Of a DNA stretch of 63,517 bases, positions 34,898 through 43,578 are shown piece after piece. The stretch is from Candidatus Mediterraneibacter merdavium (GTDB lineage Bacteria; Bacillota; Clostridia; Lachnospirales; Lachnospiraceae). The notes under the pieces are model-generated. The model worked only from the letters and a program-made list of their open reading frames with translations, did no database searches and was not told where the DNA came from. Both the position numbers and the translations under genes were made by a program. The stretch's first letter is position 1, and each line of letters begins with the position of its first letter. Location: the NCBI GenBank assembly GCA_019118545.1, contig DWYT01000010.1:1-63517 (forward strand). Reading direction: 5' to 3'.

Positions 34898-35806
34898 ATG
34901 AAAGATAACGCAAAAGGAAAGAAAAAGGGATTATCTCTTTCACTGCGACAGAATATTGTCGGATATTCTTTTATCCTGCCGAACTTTATCGGATTTCTTG
35001 TTTTTACTTTTATACCGGTATTGTTCTCTCTGTTCCTGAGCTTTTCTCACTGGGACGGATTTACGGAGATCGAGTTTGCAGGGCTTGACAATTTTATCAG
35101 CATTTTTAAGGACAGAGTATTTACAAGCGCGATATGGAAGACCGCATACTTCTCATTCTTTACGGTAGTGCTTTCTATGGCCGCTTCACTGGGGCTGGCG
35201 CTGCTTCTGAACCAGAAGATCAAAGCGAGAGGATTCTTCCGCTGCGCCCTGTTTTTTCCATATGTTGCTTCCGTCGTGGCGATATCCGTTGTGTGGAACG
35301 CCATGCTGCAGCCGGATTACGGTCCGTTAAATGAACTGCTTAAGTTTATCGGGATATCAGATCCGCCGGGATGGCTGGCGTCCACGTCATGGGTTATCCC
35401 GGGACTGATCATTGTAAACGTATGGAGAAACATGGGATATTTCATGATCATTTACCTTGCGGGTCTCCAGAGTATCGACCAGAGTCTTTATGAGGCGGCA
35501 GAGATCGACGGGGCAAAAGGATGGACACTGTTCAGAAAGATCACATGGCCTCTTCTGAGCCCGAGTACATTCTTCGTTGTAATGATGCTCATCATCAATT
35601 CTTTCAAGGTGTTTGACCTTGTATGGCTGATGACGCAGGGCGGACCGGGAACAGCATCCACGATGCTTTCACAGTATATCTATAACCAAGCATTTATCTC
35701 ATGGGATTACGGAAAGACTTCCGCGGCAGCCATGATCCTCTTTGTGATCGTAGGCGCGCTGACGCTGTTCCAGTTCCGCATCGAGAAAAAAGTCGTGAAT
35801 TATTAA
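34898..35806 (+). CDS. Sugar ABC transporter permease (MalF-type)
   Basis: A 302-residue permease of the binding-protein-dependent sugar transporter class with six hydrophobic helices. The ATPase-contact loop reads EAAEIDGAKGWTLFRKITWP near residue 205, a normal EAA motif. The ATG at 34898 has GGAAAGGAG upstream; an in-frame extension begins within the terminator region and is unlikely. It pairs with the next gene to form the channel. No ATPase gene is in the operon, so a shared MsmX-type ATPase encoded elsewhere is expected. Confidence 0.94.
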   Translation: MKDNAKGKKKGLSLSLRQNIVGYSFILPNFIGFLVFTFIPVLFSLFLSFSHWDGFTEIEFAGLDNFISIFKDRVFTSAIWKTAYFSFFTVVLSMAASLGLALLLNQKIKARGFFRCALFFPYVASVVAISVVWNAMLQPDYGPLNELLKFIGISDPPGWLASTSWVIPGLIIVNVWRNMGYFMIIYLAGLQSIDQSLYEAAEIDGAKGWTLFRKITWPLLSPSTFFVVMMLIINSFKVFDLVWLMTQGGPGTASTMLSQYIYNQAFISWDYGKTSAAAMILFVIVGALTLFQFRIEKKVVNY

Positions 35807-35821
35807 GAGGAGGTGACAGCC

Positions 35822-36652
35822 ATGGTAAAGAAGAAAAATCCGCTAAAAAGAGCACTGGTCTATATTGCGCTTATCCTGTTGACAATGATCACGCTTATCC
35901 CGTTGATCTGGATGCTGTCATCTTCGCTGAAGCTTGACAAAGATGTGTTTTCTGTGCCGATCCAGTGGATCCCACATGAAATGCACTGGGAAAACTACAC
36001 GAAAGTGTGGGAGAAGATCCCGCTTCTGACGTTTACGTTCAACTCTGTGAAGCTGACAGTGGTGATCACCGTAATACAGGTGCTCACATCCAGCTTCGCT
36101 GCATACGGATTCGCGAAATGTAAATTTAAAGGAAGAAACTTCCTCTTCCTGTTCTATGTGGCTACAATGGCAATCCCGTGGCAGGTATACATGCTGCCCC
36201 AGTATTCGCTGATGAATAAAATGAATCTCGTAGATACGCATATCGGTTATATCCTGATGCAGTCCTTCATTCCGTTCGGTGTCTTCCTGATGCGTCAGGC
36301 GTTCATCTCGATCCCGGACGAACTTCTTGAAGCGGCAAGGATCGATGGACTGTCCGAGTACGGTATTTTCTCCAAGATTGCGCTGCCGTTGAGCAAAGCA
36401 TCCATTACCACATTGGTCATCTTCAGCTTTGTTACAATATGGAATGACTATATGGGGCCGATGATCTATCTGGATACGGAGTCAAAGAAGACGATCCAGC
36501 TAGGTATTAAGATGTTCATGGGTCAGTATTCTACTGAGTGGGGTCTGATCATGGCAGTGTCCGTGATGGCGCTGATTCCGGTGCTTATTATTTTCCTGAT
36601 CGGACAGAAACAGTTTGTTCAGGGGATTGCAAGCAGCGGTATAAAAGGTTAA
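35822..36652 (+). CDS. Sugar ABC transporter permease (MalG-type)
   Basis: A 276-residue second permease with six helices and an EAA loop, EAARIDGLSEYGIFSKIALP, near residue 170. AGAGGAGGTGA overlaps the upstream stop region and sets the ATG at 35822. A typical MalG-type C-terminus (QKQFVQGIASSGIKG) is present. It forms the membrane channel with the preceding permease. Confidence 0.95.
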   Translation: MVKKKNPLKRALVYIALILLTMITLIPLIWMLSSSLKLDKDVFSVPIQWIPHEMHWENYTKVWEKIPLLTFTFNSVKLTVVITVIQVLTSSFAAYGFAKCKFKGRNFLFLFYVATMAIPWQVYMLPQYSLMNKMNLVDTHIGYILMQSFIPFGVFLMRQAFISIPDELLEAARIDGLSEYGIFSKIALPLSKASITTLVIFSFVTIWNDYMGPMIYLDTESKKTIQLGIKMFMGQYSTEWGLIMAVSVMALIPVLIIFLIGQKQFVQGIASSGIKG

Positions 36653-36685
36653 ACTTATAGGAGTTATTGGTAAGGAGAAGCTGAG

Positions 36686-38731
36686 ATGAGATTTATACCG
36701 AAAGAACCTGACTATAGCCTGAGTCCATACACGGGACTGACGCGGCGGCACTGGCTTGACGCGGCGCAATATATTCTGGACGGGATATTTAAGCATGTGA
36801 AGGACATGGATTCACCTGTTCTGGTGCCAAGGTATGAGGACAAGATCACTTACCCAAATGCAGATACTCCGAAGTGGAAAGAGCGGGCGGAGATTTTCGA
36901 AGGACTGGCGAGAAGCTTTTTCATCGCGGCTCCACTGATTGCCAATGATTCTGACGCAGTGTCGGAGGACATATTGCTGCGGGAGTATTATAAGAAGCAG
37001 GTGCTGGAGGCATGTACGCCCGGCAGCAGGAATTACGTGTTAAGATATGAGGATCTGGAACAACCTGGGCGGGATGATTTTCTGCTCAATACTTTCCAGC
37101 AGACGGTGGAAACATGTGCGCTTGTCATCTGTCTGTGGGTCAGCAAAGAGGTGGTGTGGGATACTTATACAGAGGAGGAAAAGGAACGGATCTTGGACTT
37201 TATCGAAGGATACGCCATCCGCGCAACCGTTCCGCAGAACTGGCGCCTGTTTAACATGCTGGATCTTGCCTTCCTCCATATGAATGGACGCGCCATTGAC
37301 GAGGATATCATGCGCCATCACGCATCCATTATCCTGCGGTATTACGCGGGGGACGGGTGGTACCGGGACGGACACGGATTTGATTATTATTCGGTGTGGG
37401 CGTTTCAGATGTACGCGCCTATCTGGTGCGTGTGGTACGGATATGAGAAGGAACCGTATCTTGCCGCGAAGTTTGAAGAGTATTCCAATGTATTCATGCA
37501 GAATTATCCGGCGATGTTTGACAAGGACGGATGGGTCAACATGTGGGGAAGGAGCGGACTGTACCGTAATGCGGCTACATCGGCGTTCGATGGCAACTTT
37601 CTCCTGAGAAACCACACGGCGGATCCCGGACTCGCCCGCAGGGTCAGCTCCGGCGCGCTGATGCAGTTCTTAAGCCGGGACGACGTGATGTATGAGGGAA
37701 CCTTTAATCTGGGGTTCTACAAGCCGTTCCTGCCGATGATCCAGCCATACAGTTGTGCGGAAAGTCCGCTGTGGATGGGAAAAGCGTTCCTCTGCCTGCA
37801 TTTCCCGGAGGATCATCCGTTCTGGACGGCGAAAGAGAGCGGAGGGATATGGGATGAAATGAAGGCGGGTGAGACAAGAGAAACGGTTGTTGACGGTCCC
37901 GGCCTGTGCTTTGCAGACCATCATGACAACGGGACGGCAGAGCTGCGTCCGGGCAAGGTGACACGCGCTATCAAGGATGAGGGCGGGATGTGCTGTTACG
38001 CGAAACTGGCATACAATACGAAATACCCGTGGGAATCTTGCATCGGAAACGGCAGGGAATCTCAGATGTATATCATGAGAGAGACCGGTAGTGGAGCGCT
38101 TCACAGACCCAATGTGATCTTCTGGGGCGGCGCGAAGGACGGTGTGCTCTACAGGAGAAACTATTTTGACTATACCAGCGAAATGGAGAAACACTGGCTT
38201 CAGAGCATTGATCTGGCGGACTTCCCGGTTGCGGAAGGACTTGTGCGTGTCGACCGTCTGCGTCTTTACCGGGACGGACTTGAGATCACACTTGGATCGT
38301 ACGGATTCCCGGACACGGGAGATACGGAAGTAAAACGTCTGGAGAAAGATGGTGCCAGAGCGATCGTCTTAAAGGGACACGACTCCCAAGGGAAGGAGAA
38401 GCAGATGGCAATGACCGTGTTCGCGGCGTGGGAGGAACTGGATCTGATCGAAAGCAGAGATACCAACGCTGACACAGAGAACAGTCTGGTGATCTCTGCG
38501 GCGTTAAAGAGAGAGAAGCTGTACGGGTATGAACCTTTTGTCATGATCAGTCAGGTCATTACAAGAGAATCTTTCCGGGATTTTACGGAGGATGAGATAT
38601 TCAGCATCCGAAGCGTTTCCTATGCGGATGAACAGTGCTGCGGCGGATACGGCCCGGTGAAGCTGACGATGAGAGATGGACGGAAGATGACTGTTGATTA
38701 CACGGAACTGGAGGGAAACATGCGGATATGA
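36686..38731 (+). CDS. DUF2264 protein, putative glycan-acting enzyme
   Basis: A 681-residue cytoplasmic protein of the DUF2264 family. The N-terminal two thirds have the tryptophan- and tyrosine-rich pattern of an (alpha/alpha)6-barrel (GDGWYRDGHGFDYYSVWAFQ, then AFDGNFLLRNHT), and the C-terminal third looks like beta-sandwich. Family members sit in polysaccharide loci and are thought to act on uronic-acid or other glycans, but I cannot assign a reaction here. No signal peptide is seen, so it would act on the imported sugar. AAGGAG precedes the ATG, and a strong terminator follows, closing the operon. Confidence 0.82.
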   Translation: MRFIPKEPDYSLSPYTGLTRRHWLDAAQYILDGIFKHVKDMDSPVLVPRYEDKITYPNADTPKWKERAEIFEGLARSFFIAAPLIANDSDAVSEDILLREYYKKQVLEACTPGSRNYVLRYEDLEQPGRDDFLLNTFQQTVETCALVICLWVSKEVVWDTYTEEEKERILDFIEGYAIRATVPQNWRLFNMLDLAFLHMNGRAIDEDIMRHHASIILRYYAGDGWYRDGHGFDYYSVWAFQMYAPIWCVWYGYEKEPYLAAKFEEYSNVFMQNYPAMFDKDGWVNMWGRSGLYRNAATSAFDGNFLLRNHTADPGLARRVSSGALMQFLSRDDVMYEGTFNLGFYKPFLPMIQPYSCAESPLWMGKAFLCLHFPEDHPFWTAKESGGIWDEMKAGETRETVVDGPGLCFADHHDNGTAELRPGKVTRAIKDEGGMCCYAKLAYNTKYPWESCIGNGRESQMYIMRETGSGALHRPNVIFWGGAKDGVLYRRNYFDYTSEMEKHWLQSIDLADFPVAEGLVRVDRLRLYRDGLEITLGSYGFPDTGDTEVKRLEKDGARAIVLKGHDSQGKEKQMAMTVFAAWEELDLIESRDTNADTENSLVISAALKREKLYGYEPFVMISQVITRESFRDFTEDEIFSIRSVSYADEQCCGGYGPVKLTMRDGRKMTVDYTELEGNMRI

Positions 38732-38736
38732 TGAAC

Positions 38737-38776
38737 AAAAGGCAGTAAACGGCGGAAACCGTTTGCTGCCTTTTTT
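38737..38776 (+). terminator. Operon terminator after the DUF2264 gene
   Basis: AAAAGGCAG-AAACGG pairs with CCGTTT-CTGCCTTTT around a six-base loop, followed by a T run. Classic intrinsic terminator. Confidence 0.9.
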
Positions 38777-38794
38777 AACAAAAGAGGGGCGCTT

Positions 38795-39724
38795 TTAATG
38801 GATGAGCGTTCCTGTCTTTCCTTTCAGAGCGTCTTTTACCTTGTCAAATGTAGTGATGTATGCCCGGCGTCCTTCGTGTCCTTCGATGAACTCTACCGCC
38901 GCGCGGAATTTCGGGAGCATATTGTAGATGCCGAAGTGCCCTTCATCCATATAAGCACGTGCCTGAGCGGTGGTGATCTCATCTAACGGCTGTTCGTCAG
39001 GCTGTCCGAGATTGATGCACACTTTTTCTACATTGGTCAGGATGATGAGCATATCTGCGTTGATGCCCTCTGCGAGCCTGCCCGCCGCAAGATCCTTCTC
39101 AATGACCGCGCTGGCGCCCTTTAAGTGATTGTCCTGTTCCATGACAGGGATACCGCCGCCGCCTGCCGCGACAACGATCTGATCCGCGTCAAGAAGTGCG
39201 TTGACCGCGTCAAGCTCTACAATCTTCACTGGGTTCGGTGCAGATACCACACGGCGGAAGCCTTTTCCGGCCTCCTCAATGACATAGTTTCCTTTCTTGC
39301 GCTCTTCGTTCGCCTCCTGCGCGTTCATGTAGCGTCCGAGCACTTTGGTCGGCGTGTAGAACGCCTCGTCATAAGGATCGACGATGACCTGTGTGAGCAC
39401 AGTGCTGACCGTGCGGTAGATACCACGGTTTAAAAGCTCCTCGCGGATACCGTTCTGCAGGTCATATCCGATATATCCCTGACTCATTGCGGAGCAGACA
39501 GACATCGGTGCCGGAGTGTATTCGGGATGCGCCTTGGCAAATTCATTCATGGCTGTGTGTATCATACCTACCTGCGGCGCATTGCTGTGCGTGATGGCTA
39601 CCTGATAGCCTTCTTCAATGAGATCCGCAATACATTTGGCAGTTTTTTTTACGGCAATTTTCTGTTCCGGGAGAGTAGTACCAAGGGCCCGGTGTCCAAG
39701 AGCGACAACAACTCGTTTTTTCAT
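38795..39724 (-). CDS. Carbamate kinase-like protein with altered active-site loops
   Basis: A 309-residue amino-acid-kinase fold protein closest to carbamate kinase, which makes ATP from carbamoyl phosphate. Most of the family pattern is kept (VVAAGGGGIPV, VIEKDLAAGRLAEGINAD, LTNVEKVCINLG, NMLPKFRAAVEFIE). The N-terminal glycine loop that normally reads GGN is Gly10-His11-Arg12, and the THGNGPQVG loop is THSNAPQVG. Both touch the phosphoryl-transfer site, so activity or substrate may differ. GGAG lies upstream of the ATG at 39724. No arginine deiminase or transcarbamylase gene is adjacent. Confidence 0.8.
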   Translation of the reverse strand: MKKRVVVALGHRALGTTLPEQKIAVKKTAKCIADLIEEGYQVAITHSNAPQVGMIHTAMNEFAKAHPEYTPAPMSVCSAMSQGYIGYDLQNGIREELLNRGIYRTVSTVLTQVIVDPYDEAFYTPTKVLGRYMNAQEANEERKKGNYVIEEAGKGFRRVVSAPNPVKIVELDAVNALLDADQIVVAAGGGGIPVMEQDNHLKGASAVIEKDLAAGRLAEGINADMLIILTNVEKVCINLGQPDEQPLDEITTAQARAYMDEGHFGIYNMLPKFRAAVEFIEGHEGRRAYITTFDKVKDALKGKTGTLIH

Positions 39725-39805
39725 AACTGGTCTCCATTCCGCCGTCACATTTGCGGACGGCATAGTATTTTCTTGAGATAACTTATAGAAAGTTTACTAT
39801 CATTT

Positions 39806-41389
39806 TTATGAAAAAGCAACAATAATAGTAAGGGCGGCATCCACGGCAAAGAGTGCACAGAGTATGACGCACAGAGCGATCCTTTTTGAGCGTCCTACTT
39901 TCATAAAAAGCTCTGTCCACTGCGGTGCAAGGTAATACAGGAAGGCGCAGCCTAAGAGGGCAAAGGATATGGAGCTTCCTACATAAACACGCCCGTTCAG
40001 ATTCAGTAAAAATTCACTGTAATCCCGGAAGGGATACCCTAGGATTAGATCAGATGTCAGGTTGAGTATATATTCCAGTACGGTGTAAATGAAAAAGTTC
40101 ACGAAAAAGACACGCACCGGTTTTTTGATGATTCTCTTTGTAAGAAGAAGGATAAGTATACCTAAGATGCCGTACAAAGGCAGCCACGGGCCAAAAAGCA
40201 GCGTATTATCTGTGAGCGCGCCGTCCCGTATCAGATAGATCAACGTTTCCAGAAACCATCCGAACACGGAGAAGGAAAAGAACAGCAGGATATATGAACA
40301 CAAATCATATCTGCGCTCCGGGCGGACAGGCGAGCGCACAGCACGAAATGGAGGCTGCACGGAGAAGAGGAATACCGGGTACTGCTCCGGGGCAAAATAC
40401 GTAGTCTTTGTGTATGGCCCCTGCGAATCATCGTACAGCGCTTTGCTGATGAGCAGCTCATCTTCTGAGGGCACATGCTCAAGGTAGGAGTCATTTAACC
40501 TCTCATACCGGGGAGAACGGGAAAGGACATAATTCCGTCTCAGTGTAAGATAAAGTTCTGAACGACAGCCGGTTATATAAGGATTTACAATTACAAAGTC
40601 AAAAATCCCAAGCGTAAGGATGGAGAGCAGCTTCCATCCGGCAAAGGAGAGATCCAAAAGAAACAGCTTCCATTTATTGCGCTGTGTGAGCTGTCTGGAC
40701 AAAAAGAAAGCGTCTCTTTTGCTGATTTTCGGATTCTCCGCGAGGATGAAGGGGATCATGCTGTACTCATAGCGCTTGATGATACCGCCGATGATGGTCA
40801 GGTTCCAGAGTGTCTGGAAAAAGGAACGGCAGAACATCACCCATGCGGGGTGGAAAATATATCTTAGCTTGTATAGGAAGAAAATTTTCGAGACCGGGGT
40901 TTGGCGGTAGCTGCGGATCTCGAGAAAAAATCGTTTTTCTCCTACCTGAAGGATATTGCTGATAAAGATCTGATATAAAAAAGTAAAAACCGCGCCTGCT
41001 GCAACGAGGATCGCCGCCATGCCCAAAGAGCGTGTAAAGAAAGCATTTAGGGCGCGCAGGGCATTAAAAAAAACGGAAATGCTTGTGGAGTACAAGTCAA
41101 TGATCAGATGGCTCATATTCGCCACAGTGCCGCCGAACAGACCGGACAGGGGTGACCTGTCTATAAAAAGTCCGATGGTCTGGCTGATGACTTCTGAATT
41201 TGGAAGGTCAGGCGCAAAAGCGGCGTCAGAAAGCCGGGGGCCGGGGGCGGTTTGAAGATTGATAAACGTCGTTGAGATCGGATAAGCAGTCGTCAGGACA
41301 GCGATGATAAAGCATACAGCGGCCATTCTCCAATAGCTCTGCCGTATCGATGAACGTACTTTTTTCTTCAATGCTTTTCTCTTCCACAT
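39806..41389 (-). CDS. DUF975-like membrane protein fused to a CmpB-type (DUF1113) domain
   Basis: A 527-residue integral membrane protein. The first 320 residues resemble DUF975 proteins: a basic N-terminus, several helices, and EYSMIPFILAENPKISKRDA followed by a TQRNKWKLFLLDLSF stretch. The last 170 residues match the putative ABC-transporter type IV (CmpB/DUF1113) pattern (SFSVFGWFLETLIYLIRDG, FGPWLPLYGILG). Both parts are usually separate proteins of unknown role. GGAGG nine bases upstream sets the ATG at 41389. It is monocistronic, divergent from the XRE gene. Confidence 0.78.
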   Translation of the reverse strand: MWKRKALKKKVRSSIRQSYWRMAAVCFIIAVLTTAYPISTTFINLQTAPGPRLSDAAFAPDLPNSEVISQTIGLFIDRSPLSGLFGGTVANMSHLIIDLYSTSISVFFNALRALNAFFTRSLGMAAILVAAGAVFTFLYQIFISNILQVGEKRFFLEIRSYRQTPVSKIFFLYKLRYIFHPAWVMFCRSFFQTLWNLTIIGGIIKRYEYSMIPFILAENPKISKRDAFFLSRQLTQRNKWKLFLLDLSFAGWKLLSILTLGIFDFVIVNPYITGCRSELYLTLRRNYVLSRSPRYERLNDSYLEHVPSEDELLISKALYDDSQGPYTKTTYFAPEQYPVFLFSVQPPFRAVRSPVRPERRYDLCSYILLFFSFSVFGWFLETLIYLIRDGALTDNTLLFGPWLPLYGILGILILLLTKRIIKKPVRVFFVNFFIYTVLEYILNLTSDLILGYPFRDYSEFLLNLNGRVYVGSSISFALLGCAFLYYLAPQWTELFMKVGRSKRIALCVILCALFAVDAALTIIVAFS

Positions 41390-41456
41390 GCCTGTCATCC
41401 TCCGGGAAATTTATGATATCCCATTATAAGTTAGAATAAAATGATTTGCAAGTGCA

Positions 41457-41510
41457 TGTAAAGTTTGCTTGACATACTATGTAAAGTATGCTTTACTATA
41501 AATGTAAAGT
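41457..41510 (+). promoter_or_regulatory. Three phased TGTAAAGT repeats over the XRE-pair promoter
   Basis: TGTAAAGT occurs at 41457, 41480 and 41503, exactly 23 bases apart, about two helical turns. TTGACA at 41469-41474 and a weak -10 near 41492-41499 lie among them, and GTAAAG-TATG-CTTTAC (41481-41496) is palindromic. This is a likely operator for the small XRE protein encoded 62 bases downstream. Confidence 0.6.
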
Positions 41511-41571
41511 TGACTATACTTTTTGAGAAAAAGTGAAAAAGAGAAAATAGATATCGGAAGGAGCGTGGCGT

Positions 41572-41787
41572 GTGAAGAACCGGATACAGGAACTGAGAAA
41601 AGAGCGCAGGGTCACTCAGAGCGAACTGGCCGACGCGGTGGAAGTGACCCGCCAGACGATCATTTCCCTCGAAAACGGGAAATACAACGCATCACTCATT
41701 CTGGCGCACAAGATCGCCCAGTATTTTGAGATGAACATTGAGGATATTTTTATATTTGATAAAGAGGAGGAAAATATATGTTTATAA
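41572..41787 (+). CDS. Small XRE-family regulator (YozG-like)
   Basis: A 71-residue Cro/CI-type DNA-binding protein: LRKERRVTQSELADAVEVTR, then QTIISLENGKYNASLILAHK and a short tail ending at the FEMNIEDIF motif typical of this group. The start is GTG with GGAAGGAG upstream. It overlaps the next gene by ten bases. Such pairs of a small XRE protein and a small membrane protein are common in Bacillota; autoregulation through the repeats upstream is likely. Confidence 0.92.
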   Translation: MKNRIQELRKERRVTQSELADAVEVTRQTIISLENGKYNASLILAHKIAQYFEMNIEDIFIFDKEEENICL

Positions 41788-42260
41788 GAATGATGCTGCA
41801 GGGAGCAAATACGGACGAAGAGTACAGGAGAAAACTGGAAGACAGGCAGAAACTGTCGTGGGTGACTTTGCTGATGGGAAGTGCGGCTGTTATCGCCGGA
41901 ATCATTATGCTGAGGGTCATGCCCGATTCCTACAGGACAGGATTCCTGTCCGGCCTCTATTGCGGAGTGGGGGCGAGCGTGATCGTTGCGGATATTATTT
42001 CCCTGATCAAAGTGCGTAAGTTGTTGAAAGATGAAGCTCTTTTGCACAGGGAACGGATCAAGGAAAGCGATGAGAGGAAAAACGAGATCGCGAAAAAAGC
42101 GGCGGCAACGGCTGTGACAGTATTTATTTTCATTTTGTTCGCAACGCTGATCGTATCGGGATTTTTCAGCATGGAGGTGTTCTGGACGCTGTGGGGATCG
42201 CTCATTGCATATCTCCTTATCTTCATTGGATTCAAGACATATTATACAAAGAAAAACTGA
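41778..42260 (+). CDS. Small four-helix membrane protein partnered with XRE
   Basis: A 160-residue protein of unknown function. Hydrophobic helices lie near residues 27-46, 53-74, 112-131 and 134-153, with a charged linker (ERIKESDERKNEIAKKAA) of the kind seen in DUF2178/DUF3796-like proteins paired with small XRE regulators. GAGGAGG precedes the ATG, inside the XRE gene. It may be the membrane sensor or the regulated target; I do not assign a function. Confidence 0.8.
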   Translation: MFIRMMLQGANTDEEYRRKLEDRQKLSWVTLLMGSAAVIAGIIMLRVMPDSYRTGFLSGLYCGVGASVIVADIISLIKVRKLLKDEALLHRERIKESDERKNEIAKKAAATAVTVFIFILFATLIVSGFFSMEVFWTLWGSLIAYLLIFIGFKTYYTKKN

Positions 42261-42397
42261 CAGATGCACCCGGTTGTCTGCAAGGATTAGGGGGCGGGGT
42301 GGAGGTCCATTTTCATGTCAGAAAGCACCGTCATGAGCGAAGAAACCCGTACCGTGCAGAACGCAACCCCTCCACGCCCGCCGTCTTTTGCAATCAG

Positions 42398-42805
42398 TCA
42401 ATATTTCAAAAATTCTGCTGGTGTCATTATCGCCGGATTTTTTACGCCAGATTCCAAAAAATCTTTATCGCCGGTAAGAAGAATATCGGCCTTTGCCTTA
42501 ATTGCCGCCCGCAGAATAGGGCGGTCATTTACATCCCGGATTTGCGTTTCCAACGCGTTTTCGTCTGTTGGAACCGGAACTAATTCTAACATCAGCAGAG
42601 CCGCTGAAAGGAATTTATCCAGAGCCGCCAGACGGTGCGGAAACTTTTTGTTGAAAATCCGTTTCATTTCATCCACATTTTGCTCACAGATCAGGCCATG
42701 ATTGGGATAGGAGGCTGCTTTTACATACGCCTGAAATGGCGTTCCCCCCCCCCCCACGCTTAATGCCGCAGAAATAAGGACGTTGGTATCTATCAAAACT
42801 CTCAT
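42398..42805 (-). CDS. PIN-domain toxin with a 12-G homopolymer in its 5' region
   Basis: A 135-residue PIN-domain protein of the COG1569 type, expected to be a Mg-dependent RNase toxin. Acidic residues are Asp6 (LIDTNVLISA), the Glu of the EQNVDEMKRIF segment, and Asp residues in RDVNDRPILRAA and LLTGDKDFL. The ATG overlaps the antitoxin stop as ATGA. A run of twelve G (complement of 42744-42755) encodes Gly18-Gly21 just after the first beta strand. A gain or loss of one G would shift frame, so the toxin may switch on and off by slippage. Confidence 0.88.
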   Translation of the reverse strand: MRVLIDTNVLISAALSVGGGGTPFQAYVKAASYPNHGLICEQNVDEMKRIFNKKFPHRLAALDKFLSAALLMLELVPVPTDENALETQIRDVNDRPILRAAIKAKADILLTGDKDFLESGVKNPAIMTPAEFLKY

Positions 42806-43077
42806 GCCTTTTCGTCTTCATTCCGCAATTCTTTGACAAGCGCCATCACATCATCTTCCGAAGTCAGGCCGGCGCGTTCTGCTTCTCCGGTCATTTCCTG
42901 TTGGAGCATTTGCATGGCATACACAGCGGAATTGACAATACGGACAGTGTTTCCTTCCACCACGAAAGTAACCCTGTCACCGCTTGCCACACCGAGGACA
43001 TCCCGGACATCTTTGGGGATTGTGACCTGTCCTTTTGCCATGACTTTTGCATTGTCCACAAATGCTTTTGCTAACAT
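42802..43077 (-). CDS. AbrB/MazE-type antitoxin
   Basis: A 91-residue protein with a SpoVT-AbrB swapped-hairpin DNA-binding domain (KGQVTIPKDVRDVLGVASGD and RVTFVVEGNTVRIV) and an acidic helical tail (TSEDDVMALVKELRNEDEKA) that should bind the toxin. AAGGTGGTG precedes the ATG. Overlapping gene order antitoxin-toxin is normal for such modules. A palindrome next to the promoter is the probable autoregulatory site. Confidence 0.92.
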   Translation of the reverse strand: MLAKAFVDNAKVMAKGQVTIPKDVRDVLGVASGDRVTFVVEGNTVRIVNSAVYAMQMLQQEMTGEAERAGLTSEDDVMALVKELRNEDEKA

Positions 43078-43106
43078 GGTTTTGCACCACCTTTCTCAAA
43101 ATATGG

Positions 43107-43158
43107 AAAGTAGGGATTTCCCTACTTTTATTATACGCAGAAAGACCGGAAAAATCAA
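43107..43158 (-). promoter_or_regulatory. Toxin-antitoxin promoter and palindromic operator
   Basis: On the minus strand TTGATT (complement of 43153-43158) and TATAAT (complement of 43130-43135) are 17 bases apart. Right after the -10 box lies a perfect inverted repeat with ten-base arms, AAAGTAGGGA and TCCCTACTTT (43107-43116, 43119-43128). It would cover the transcription start, fitting repression by the AbrB-type antitoxin or its complex. Confidence 0.75.
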
Positions 43159-43203
43159 CGGGAACCATCCCATCAGCGGAGAAAAGCGCGGGGTTTATGA
43201 ACC

Positions 43204-43578
43204 TTATGGATTCATGGCCTCGTGCTCTTTTTTAATCTCAGCAAAGCAGTCTGGAGCCGTCCATTCACTGTTGGTCGGCGTGAGGATCGCCTTGTAAGGG
43301 AAGGGGCCAGCGCCGCTTTTTCGGATGGCTGCCAAAGCCTGATTGAGACGGTTATCGTCAAGGAAGCAGAAGACGATCATCGTGGAGGGAAGCTCTGGTC
43401 CGTCATAGCTGCCCTCGGCGGGGGTCATATCCTTTATGCCGGCAAGGACGCCTAATGGCTGGTTGTAGTCTGAACTCTGTATACGTTTCAGACGGATGCG
43501 CAGGGGGAACAGCGCCATCTCCAGCTTTAAGAGCTGCTCCTTTTCCGGGGGATTAAAAAGTAAGATTGTTTCTTTCAT
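43204..43578 (-). CDS. DUF3783 protein
   Basis: A 124-residue protein matching the DUF3783 family by its C-terminal half: MIVFCFLDDNRLNQALAAIR followed by PYKAILTPTNSEW near residues 68-108. Function is unknown. AGGAGAA lies upstream of the ATG. It sits between the toxin-antitoxin module and copy 2 of the 739-bp element, all on the same strand as the module, with its own start signals. Confidence 0.8.
   Translation of the reverse strand: MKETILLFNPPEKEQLLKLEMALFPLRIRLKRIQSSDYNQPLGVLAGIKDMTPAEGSYDGPELPSTMIVFCFLDDNRLNQALAAIRKSGAGPFPYKAILTPTNSEWTAPDCFAEIKKEHEAMNP

Noticed and set aside
41523-41729. A 68-codon frame overlapping the small XRE gene
   Set aside because: It lies in another frame of the XRE gene, is charged and low-complexity, and lacks family similarity; the GTG-started XRE frame has a strong ribosome site.
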